Assembly (NCBI RefSeq): GCF_014898055.3
Contig: NW_023601212.1
Coordinates: 32,662,329 to 32,726,328 of the forward strand
DNA length: 64,000 nt
Direction of reading: 5' to 3'
From: Talpa occidentalis
Taxonomy: Eukaryota; Chordata; Mammalia; Eulipotyphla; Talpidae
Shown here: positions 63,501-64,000 of the stretch, one piece after another
Position numbering within the stretch: the first letter of the stretch is position 1
How the letters are laid out: every line of letters starts with the position of its first letter
Made by a program: the position numbers and the translations under genes
Notes under the pieces: generated by a model
Told to the model about the DNA's origin: nothing
Database searches by the model: none
The model's input: the letters and a program-made list of their open reading frames with translations, nothing else

Positions 63501-63777
63501 AATACAAAAAATGCAGCTGGAATTACTTTTAAGAAAGTAGAATATCATTTAAGCAACTTGGTCTTCATAACTCACAACAAATAGAACTGTTCTAGATATA
63601 GGAGGCATTCAATAAACGTTTATTGCTTGAAAGACCTTTTTTCTCGATGTTCTGAAAGGCTGTAGATAGATCAGCATGGGATCCGAGGTCACTTTGTAAA
63701 TCTCCCAGAAACGATGTCCAGTCTTTGTGGCCAAAATGCTTTTCAAACAGGAAACAGCAGCTGATCGCACTTTGACA
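13983..63777 (-). CDS. ATM: ATM serine/threonine kinase, C-terminal 29 coding exons (overall span)
   Basis: ATM is the nuclear PI3K-like protein kinase activated by MRN at DNA double-strand breaks. It phosphorylates SQ/TQ sites in p53, CHK2, H2AX, BRCA1 and others. Read on the minus strand, 29 exons follow one another with AG acceptors and GT (twice GC) donors, and each is open in the required phase. They correspond to human residues about 1726-3056 (human numbering is from memory). Order: end of the HEAT solenoid (exons 35-38), FAT domain (39 to about 52), kinase domain (54-62) and FATC (63). Key residues seen: LVK lysine (2717), GRDDLRQD, catalytic loop GLGDRHVQN (D2870, N2875), HIDLG metal-binding aspartate (D2889), Cys2991 and the FATC end GWKAWV. 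Each exon length equals the human one, total 3,994 bases, so no indels. The 5' part of the gene and its promoter lie beyond base 64,000. No frameshift or internal stop was seen, so the gene should be functional. Confidence 0.99.
14274..14410 (-). CDS. ATM: ATM exon 62 (137 bp), end of kinase C-lobe
   Basis: Encodes [20 protein letters not shown] and ends [10 protein letters not shown] plus two bases. The cysteine is the equivalent of human Cys2991, which forms the redox-activated disulfide dimer. Human Arg2993 is Gly here. An L1 insertion begins 85 bp upstream of its acceptor. Confidence 0.98.
14496..15134 (+). mobile_element. 5'-truncated L1 with 3' transduction in ATM intron 61
   Basis: L1 ORF2 C-terminus (from about 14501, ending MVSLIAGI at about 14860), 3' UTR and poly(A) at 15021-15055. 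Then comes non-L1 sequence (15074-15119) with its own AATAAA at 15100-15105 and a second poly(A). The duplication AAAACTAGAGGTCCA (14481-14495 and 15135-15149) encloses both. Confidence 0.92.
16085..18180 (-). mobile_element. Old L1 (about 2.1 kb) in ATM intron 61
   Basis: Read on the minus strand this is a diverged L1 ORF2 3' half plus 3' UTR. The complement shows typical L1 phrases such as AGTAGTATTCCATTGTGTAT near 16430. Frames are destroyed. Sense to ATM and much older than the young L1s. Confidence 0.85.
18743..18806 (-). CDS. ATM: ATM exon 61 (64 bp)
   Basis: The smallest exon. Encodes [20 protein letters not shown] and ends with E. Acceptor ttgtag, donor GT (GAG/gtaaaa). It is too short for open-reading-frame scans and was found by homology, splice signals and exact length. 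Confidence 0.96.
19115..19385 (+). mobile_element. tRNA-derived SINE in ATM intron 60
   Basis: Full-length ggttgagc copy, antisense to ATM, between exons 60 and 61. Duplication AAAAGTGCTGGGGA at 19101-19114 and 19386-19399. Confidence 0.92.
19759..19873 (-). CDS. ATM: ATM exon 60 (115 bp), activation segment
   Basis: Encodes [20 protein letters not shown], then [19 protein letters not shown]. This is the activation loop that recognises SQ/TQ substrates; identical to human as far as can be read. AG acceptor, GT donor. Confidence 0.98.
20145..20330 (-). mobile_element. L1 remnant in ATM intron 59
   Basis: cttttgcccattaatagctgg... to ttgagagttct is the complement of the old L1 ORF2 C-terminal region. 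The bases following to about 20700 look repeat-derived, but I cannot name the family. Confidence 0.5.
21430..21720 (+). mobile_element. Probable L2 remnant in ATM intron 58
   Basis: C/T-rich text with the phrase acctggcacaaaggtcacct and a matching 3' context, as in L2. Assigned by resemblance only. Confidence 0.4.
21794..21880 (-). CDS. ATM: ATM exon 59 (87 bp), catalytic loop
   Basis: Encodes [20 protein letters not shown], then AELVHIDL with split ends. It carries the catalytic Asp of GLGDRHVQN (human D2870), the metal-binding Asn (N2875) and the HIDLG aspartate (D2889). All are intact, so kinase activity is expected. Confidence 0.99.
22875..23040 (-). CDS. ATM: ATM exon 58 (166 bp), kinase domain
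   Basis: Encodes [20 protein letters not shown], then [20 protein letters not shown], and ends RSVATSSI plus G of a split valine codon. Phase 0 in, phase 1 out. GT donor. Confidence 0.98.
23280..24120 (+). mobile_element. Ancient L2 LINE remnant in ATM intron 57
   Basis: The phrases agaattatctttctgaaatgc, ggatgaagtacaaacct and ctctccagcctcatct occur in the order found in the L2 3' region. Too diverged for an open frame. Confidence 0.6.
24173..24600 (-). mobile_element. Solo LTR of the same family (minus orientation)
   Basis: 428 bp, the reverse-complement relative of the LTR at 25048-25415. It shares the TGTAGGGTAAGG start, the GATGGCGGGCACCTG region and the CAATAAAAG signal. Bounded by AAAGG at 24168-24172 and 24601-24605. 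The open frames across it are not genes. Confidence 0.85.
24717..24975 (+). mobile_element. tRNA-derived SINE in ATM intron 57
   Basis: ggttgagc subfamily with slightly shortened 5' end (starts ctctccggtggcgcag) and a tail ending aaataaatcc. It lies between two inverted solo LTRs. I did not find a clean duplication. Confidence 0.85.
25048..25415 (+). mobile_element. Solo LTR of an endogenous retrovirus (plus orientation)
   Basis: 368 bp beginning TGTAGGG and ending TTTACA (TG...CA), with an AATAAA near 25313 as a poly(A) signal. It is bounded by the 5-bp direct repeat GGCAT at 25043-25047 and 25416-25420. No viral coding region is attached. It lies in ATM intron 57. Confidence 0.85.
25774..25923 (-). 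CDS. ATM: ATM exon 57 (150 bp), kinase domain
   Basis: Encodes [20 protein letters not shown], then [20 protein letters not shown], and ends QCQKKMM. The GVLEWC segment lies at the ATP-pocket hinge side of the kinase. Phase 0 at both ends. One visible change from human: FSAF to FSAY. Confidence 0.98.
26002..27230. other. ATM intron 56, part without recognised features
   Basis: AT-rich unique sequence between exon 57 and the MITE/SINE at 27235-27690. No exon-like segment of ATM is missing, because exons 56 and 57 join in frame. Confidence 0.6.
27235..27690. mobile_element. Old hAT-type MITE remnant (MER5-like) split by a SINE
   Basis: The left part (27235-27340: ccagtgagtctcatactgtg..cacttggtgtcttgttagc) and the right part (27625-27690: ctcagtaatctgttttaataagctctccaagtgatt) look like halves of a short palindromic DNA transposon. 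The SINE at 27349-27624 sits between them. Confidence 0.45.
27349..27624 (+). mobile_element. tRNA-derived SINE in ATM intron 56
   Basis: Full-length ggttaag subfamily copy. The flanks share ATTTTAAG (27341-27348 and from about 27626). It interrupts an older hAT-type MITE remnant. Confidence 0.88.
27700..28950. other. ATM intron 56, middle part
   Basis: AT-rich, with an A-run at 28797-28812. No named repeat recognised. Confidence 0.5.
28955..28986. repeat. (CA)n microsatellite
   Basis: Imperfect CA run in ATM intron 56. Confidence 0.95.
29022..29166 (+). mobile_element. Shortened tRNA-derived SINE in ATM intron 56
   Basis: The head of a ggttaag-type SINE (gggtctccctggtggtgcaag) runs to gactcacctatatcctattt, so most of the 3' half is missing. 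AAATGGGA flanks both sides (about 29010 and 29167), suggesting a duplication. Confidence 0.75.
29520..29690 (+). mobile_element. Possible hAT-type MITE remnant next to ATM exon 56
   Basis: gaagttggcaatccgtaaac..tatgtggcccacaaagtcaaaagtatttactctctggtcc resembles a common short DNA transposon of mammals. It lies within 60 bp downstream (in transcription) of the exon 56 donor. By resemblance only. Confidence 0.35.
29747..29863 (-). CDS. ATM: ATM exon 56 (117 bp), kinase N-lobe
   Basis: Encodes [20 protein letters not shown], then [19 protein letters not shown]. The GRDDLRQD motif is diagnostic for PI3K-like kinases and follows the lysine in exon 55 directly. Phase 0 at both ends. Confidence 0.98.
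30601..30741 (-). CDS. ATM: ATM exon 55 (141 bp), kinase N-lobe
   Basis: Encodes [20 protein letters not shown], then [20 protein letters not shown], and ends ERRQLVK. The final codon is the ATP-binding lysine equivalent to human Lys2717. Phase 0 at both ends. Confidence 0.98.
31775..31857 (-). CDS. ATM: ATM exon 54 (83 bp)
   Basis: Encodes [20 protein letters not shown], then VPTMDIK. Start of the kinase N-lobe region. Phase 1 in, phase 0 out. GT donor. Confidence 0.97.
32783..32921 (-). CDS. ATM: ATM exon 53 (139 bp)
   Basis: Linker between FAT and kinase. Encodes [20 protein letters not shown], then [20 protein letters not shown], and ends QWKMQR with a split codon. Confidence 0.97.
33365..33523 (-). 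CDS. ATM: ATM exon 52 (159 bp)
   Basis: End of the FAT domain, phase 0. Encodes [20 protein letters not shown], then [20 protein letters not shown], and ends QSSQLDE. AG acceptor (gacag), GT donor. Confidence 0.98.
33977..34090 (-). CDS. ATM: ATM exon 51 (114 bp)
   Basis: FAT domain, phase 0. Encodes [20 protein letters not shown], then [18 protein letters not shown]. Near-identical to human. GT donor (AAT/gtaagt). Confidence 0.98.
34965..35172 (-). CDS. ATM: ATM exon 50 (208 bp)
   Basis: FAT domain. Starts [20 protein letters not shown] and ends [13 protein letters not shown]. The donor is GC (AAG then gcaagt; plus-strand gc at 34963-34964). The 208-bp length and the phase into exon 51 (RDGMKIPS) fix the boundary. 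This is the second non-GT donor in the gene. Confidence 0.97.
35770..35987 (-). CDS. ATM: ATM exon 49 (218 bp)
   Basis: FAT domain. Encodes [20 protein letters not shown], then [20 protein letters not shown], and ends REHKIQTNR with a split codon. One of the most conserved stretches of the gene in this window. Confidence 0.98.
36545..36658 (-). CDS. ATM: ATM exon 48 (114 bp)
   Basis: FAT domain, phase 0. Encodes [20 protein letters not shown], then [18 protein letters not shown]. Human reads NNPSLKLTYTE; the rest is nearly identical. AG acceptor, GT donor. Confidence 0.97.
36885..37015 (-). mobile_element. MIR-like remnant in ATM intron 47
   Basis: Complement-oriented: tattaactcatttaatacaa, then attattatccttaatttgta, then gagactaacacagag. 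Confidence 0.5.
37053..37326 (-). mobile_element. tRNA-derived SINE in ATM intron 47
   Basis: Reverse orientation, so sense to ATM; ggttaag subfamily. The flanks are an imperfect duplication (GTTACACAGTATTTG and GTTATACAATATTTC), so it is an older copy. Confidence 0.85.
38028..38195 (-). CDS. ATM: ATM exon 47 (168 bp)
   Basis: FAT domain, phase 0 at both ends. Starts [20 protein letters not shown] and ends [12 protein letters not shown] 3' L1 tail fragment (about 38261-38534) lies just upstream of its acceptor, within 100 bp. Confidence 0.97.
38261..38534 (+). mobile_element. Short L1 3' end in ATM intron 46
   Basis: Only the last part of ORF2 ([15 protein letters not shown]), the 3' UTR and the A-tail remain, antisense to ATM. 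AATCATGAAA occurs on both sides (38251-38260 and 38535-38544). An extra phrase atattgcct before the final A-run resembles a tail modification. Confidence 0.88.
38961..39195 (-). CDS. ATM: ATM exon 46 (235 bp)
   Basis: FAT domain, the longest internal exon here. Begins [20 protein letters not shown], includes [20 protein letters not shown] and ends ARTFKNIQ on a codon boundary. The sequence continues open into the intron, but CAG/gtaata at 38959-38960 is the expected donor. Confidence 0.97.
39240..39972. other. ATM intron 45, 3' part before the L1
   Basis: Unique AT-rich sequence between exon 46 and the full-length L1. No feature recognised. Confidence 0.5.
39991..40480 (+). repeat. Tandem units in the L1 5' UTR
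   Basis: The phrase TAGAACAGGGACCTTTCTTC recurs at 39991, about 40182 and about 40356 (spacing about 191 and 174 bp), each followed by related text ending in a GC-rich segment. This resembles monomer-type promoter arrays known in some L1 lineages such as mouse. Confidence 0.8.
41332..41679 (+). pseudogene. L1 ORF1 C-terminal remnant
   Basis: A 115-residue open segment with [20 protein letters not shown], typical of the nucleic-acid-binding half of L1 ORF1p. The upstream coiled-coil part (from about 41000) is interrupted by TGA and TAA codons. Confidence 0.85.
41828..45657 (+). pseudogene. L1 ORF2 (endonuclease-reverse transcriptase), broken
   Basis: Open pieces occur at 41828-42172, 42868-43434, 43611-44000, 44135-44536, 44601-45029 and 45082-45495, in shifting frames. 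They give endonuclease, RT (FADD active site) and C-terminal segments. Stops between the pieces make it non-functional as a single protein. Confidence 0.92.
45961..47140 (-). mobile_element. 5'-truncated L1, inverted next to the full-length L1
   Basis: A 1.18 kb L1 3' end in the opposite orientation, with a perfect 15-bp duplication ATAAATAACATTTTT (45946-45960 and 47141-47155). It encodes a 191-residue ORF2 C-terminal piece (46138-46713) and an upstream piece from about 46753, separated by a stop. It mirrors bases about 44,670-45,838 of the neighbouring L1. Confidence 0.95.
47156..48606. other. ATM intron 45, 5' part
   Basis: AT-rich sequence between exon 45 and the truncated L1. It includes the phrase gccctaaagaccaccaaat..aggaaatgaggcccaatgag (48000-48060), which may be an old MIR/L3-type remnant. 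Otherwise nothing recognised. Confidence 0.5.
48607..48726 (-). CDS. ATM: ATM exon 45 (120 bp)
   Basis: FAT domain. Starts [20 protein letters not shown] and ends [11 protein letters not shown] across a split codon. The roughly 9.4 kb intron that follows (39196-48606) is the longest in the window and carries both large L1 insertions. Confidence 0.96.
48850..49015 (+). mobile_element. MIR-like remnant in ATM intron 44
   Basis: Phrases ctttgggcacatcactggcc and cccataataagcacttaaat resemble the MIR 3' half. Confidence 0.5.
49900..50004 (-). CDS. ATM: ATM exon 44 (105 bp)
   Basis: FAT domain. Encodes [20 protein letters not shown], then [15 protein letters not shown] with a split final codon. 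Human has KEVEGTSYHE at the start, so the first residues are divergent. GT donor, AG acceptor. Confidence 0.97.
50010..51370. other. ATM intron 43
   Basis: Contains a probable ancient LINE/SINE-type remnant at 50250-50420 (ctaatatgtgccaggctctg). The rest is unremarkable. Confidence 0.5.
51381..51529 (-). CDS. ATM: ATM exon 43 (149 bp)
   Basis: FAT domain. Starts [20 protein letters not shown], continues [20 protein letters not shown] and ends MQWDDCISV plus two bases. A SINE (from about 51563) sits only about 35 bp upstream of its acceptor. Confidence 0.97.
51563..51826 (+). mobile_element. tRNA-derived SINE in ATM intron 42
   Basis: ggttaag subfamily, antisense to ATM, with a slightly divergent head (gtgtccctggtgcaag). 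A-rich flanks on both sides (aaaagataaaagag and gtaaaagataacagag) look like a duplication. It begins about 35 bp from the acceptor of exon 43. Confidence 0.85.
52361..52463 (-). CDS. ATM: ATM exon 42 (103 bp)
   Basis: FAT domain. Encodes [20 protein letters not shown] and ends RQAGIIQ on a codon boundary. Near-identical to human. Acceptor tatag, GT donor. Confidence 0.97.
52563..52651 (-). CDS. ATM: ATM exon 41 (89 bp)
   Basis: FAT domain. Starts [20 protein letters not shown] and ends MLQPLTS/R across a split codon. AG acceptor, GT donor. The exon starts on a codon boundary, which fits the GC-donor boundary assigned to exon 40. Confidence 0.97.
53367..53454 (-). CDS. ATM: ATM exon 40 (88 bp), autophosphorylation-site exon
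   Basis: Encodes [19 protein letters not shown]... ending GISLQ. The EEGSQ serine is the equivalent of human Ser1981, the autophosphorylation site that marks activated ATM; the following human Ser1983 is Asn here. The acceptor is ...aacag. The donor is GC (CAG then gcaagt, plus-strand gc at 53365-53366), not GT. The 88-bp length and the open frame into exon 41 support this boundary. A damaged copy of this exon lies at 54277-54358. Confidence 0.96.
53604..53757 (+). mobile_element. SINE lacking both ends, between the two exon-40 copies
   Basis: ggttgagc subfamily body without the first bases, with an internal deletion and no A-tail. Flanked by TGCCATTGAG at 53594-53603 and 53758-53767. It sits in the segment between exon 40 and its duplicate. 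Confidence 0.82.
54277..54358 (-). pseudogene. Decayed duplicate of ATM exon 40 (82 bp) with terminal TAG
   Basis: This stretch matches exon 40 at 53367-53454 with about ten mismatches and one in-frame 6-bp deletion by eye. It still has an AG acceptor (..agaag before AACCC) and a GT donor (gtaaat). In the frame set by exon 39 it reads [14 protein letters not shown]... ending GVNL and then TAG as its last three bases, where exon 40 has CAG. Related flanking sequence (26 identical bases at 53194-53219 and 53806-53831, and a degraded match near 53303 and 54211) shows a local duplication, not a processed copy. If spliced in, it would truncate ATM before most of the FAT domain and the kinase, so it is either silent or a poison exon. 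Confidence 0.85.
54480..54552. repeat. (CA)n/(TA)n microsatellite
   Basis: Two CA runs separated by TATA, then a TA run. It lies in ATM intron 39, about 120 bp upstream (in transcription) of the exon-40 duplicate. Likely length-polymorphic. Confidence 0.95.
55024..55179 (-). CDS. ATM: ATM exon 39 (156 bp), start of FAT domain
   Basis: Encodes [20 protein letters not shown]... ending SMDDQEKR. The FAT domain (human about 1960 onward) starts near its end. It is followed in transcription order by the decayed exon-40 duplicate (54277-54358) and then the real exon 40. Confidence 0.97.
55680..55905 (+). mobile_element. MIR SINE remnant in ATM intron 38
   Basis: ggttcaaatccagttggatc, then gtttcctcacttataaaacc, the MIR order. 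Diverged. Confidence 0.6.
55906..57081. other. ATM intron 38, remainder
   Basis: AT-rich sequence with small MIR-like hints (55920-56000). No exon or young repeat. Confidence 0.5.
57082..57169 (-). CDS. ATM: ATM exon 38 (88 bp)
   Basis: Encodes (E)[14 protein letters not shown]... ending DYMRRQKR, with split codons at both ends. A run of eight T (read on the minus strand) precedes the AG acceptor. GT donor at 57080-57081. Human has HFF where this copy reads HVP. Confidence 0.96.
57379..57651 (-). mobile_element. tRNA-derived SINE in ATM intron 37
   Basis: Reverse orientation. Duplication TAAAACTGAGGTTTT at about 57364-57378 and 57652-57666. It lies about 210 bp upstream (in transcription) of exon 38. 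Confidence 0.92.
58334..58638 (+). mobile_element. tRNA-derived SINE with extended 3' tail in ATM intron 37
   Basis: Full-length body ending aaataaatctt plus A-run, then about 30 extra non-SINE bases and a second A-run before the duplication AAAGATGCACATGGA (about 58319-58333 and 58639-58653). The extra segment may be a small 3' transduction or tail expansion. Confidence 0.88.
58660..59930. other. ATM intron 37, unrecognised part
   Basis: Very AT-rich with no conserved frame and no insertion that I recognise. Confidence 0.5.
59967..60277 (-). mobile_element. tRNA-derived SINE with long T/A tail in ATM intron 37
   Basis: Reverse orientation, with two long T runs (about 59966-60010), among the youngest-looking copies. 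Duplication AAAGCTGCTCTT at 59955-59966 and 60278-60289. Confidence 0.92.
60646..60823 (-). CDS. ATM: ATM exon 37 (178 bp)
   Basis: Starts [20 protein letters not shown] and ends TTPANLDS plus one base (G) of a split codon. GT donor and AG acceptor. HEAT-repeat region; the length equals the human exon. Confidence 0.97.
60830..62450. other. ATM intron 36
   Basis: AT-rich except for a GC-richer patch at about 62140-62360 (see findings). No exon signal. Confidence 0.5.
62454..62630 (-). CDS. ATM: ATM exon 36 (177 bp)
   Basis: Phase 0 at both ends. The translation starts [18 protein letters not shown] and ends [11 protein letters not shown]. It differs from human at several surface positions (for example human FEGLDDIN against LETLDDTS), which is normal for the less constrained solenoid. 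No start codon is expected because it is an internal exon. Confidence 0.97.
62640..63630. other. ATM intron 35
   Basis: AT-rich with a 15-bp local repeat ggaaataaacacttg (about 63319 and 63338). No other feature recognised. Confidence 0.5.
63636..63777 (-). CDS. ATM: ATM exon 35 (142 bp)
   Basis: Encodes the HEAT-solenoid segment [14 protein letters not shown]... ending PFRTSRKK (human residues about 1726-1773). The acceptor is tag at 63778-63780 and the donor GT at 63634-63635. It enters in the third base of a codon and leaves on a codon boundary. It is the 5'-most ATM exon in the window. Confidence 0.97.
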
Positions 63778-64000
63778 CTAAAAAGCAGATACAATTCAAA
63801 TGTCTACAAAACTATTAATCTTGATGATTTTTTCCAATGAAAAAATTAAAATTTAAAATTTAAAATTTCTTTTGGGAAATTTTTCTTTTTTTAATAGGAA
63901 ATCCTTATATTTATCAATAAAATTCTATAACATCAAATCCAAAGTAATCAAAGGACTTTTAATATTTCTTAGTAAACTTGAATTACTCATGGGGGCAACA

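Noticed and set aside
1..64000. Search for an operon, phage, toxin or defence-like system
   Set aside because: All coding sequence found is spliced vertebrate exons or retroelement remnants. No tRNA, rRNA or compact gene cluster was seen.

Overview
This window is mammalian nuclear DNA. It has one large multi-exon gene split by canonical introns, the 3' end of a second gene, and dense interspersed repeats (L1, L2, MIR, LTRs and many tRNA-derived SINEs). There are no bacterial, plasmid or phage features. The main gene is ATM, the DNA-damage checkpoint kinase, on the minus strand. The SINEs (starting GGGCCTCCCTGGTGG and ending in (A)TAAATAAATCTT plus poly(A)) and a young L1 suggest a cetartiodactyl, possibly a camelid. 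The species is an inference; the gene identity is not.

Layout. Bases 1 to about 5,600 hold the last two coding exons of C11orf65 (MFI) on the plus strand, at 2862-2917 and 5104-5249. About 5.6-10.8 kb is intergenic, with decayed L1 and other old repeats and two young SINEs nearby. About 10.8-13.98 kb is the ATM 3' UTR, and 13,983-63,777 holds 29 consecutive ATM coding exons. In human RefSeq-style numbering these are exons 35-63, residues about 1726-3056. They encode the end of the HEAT solenoid, the FAT domain, the PI3K-like kinase domain and FATC. Every exon has exactly the length recalled for its human counterpart (3,994 coding bases in total), every reading frame is open, and the stop is TGA at 13983-13985. 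The two genes are convergent, tail to tail.

Mobile elements. Intron 45 carries a 5.85 kb full-length but disabled L1 (39,989-45,838, 16-bp target-site duplication). Only 122 bp away is a 1.18 kb 5'-truncated L1 in the opposite orientation (15-bp duplication), and together they form a large inverted repeat. A third young L1 lies 85 bp upstream of the acceptor of exon 62 and carries a short 3' transduction. Two solo LTRs of one family face each other in intron 57, each with its own 5-bp duplication. Fifteen SINE copies are scattered through the window, most with perfect target-site duplications.

Points of interest. (1) ATM exon 40, which carries the Ser1981-Gln autophosphorylation site, has a decayed local duplicate about 0.9 kb upstream in the transcript. 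It keeps the SQ motif and both splice sites but ends in TAG. (2) A 5'-truncated SINE has inserted in the last coding exon of C11orf65 and supplies a new C-terminus and stop. (3) Two ATM introns (after exons 40 and 50) use GC donors. I found no previously undescribed multi-gene system; the window is a conserved gene reshaped by retrotransposition.
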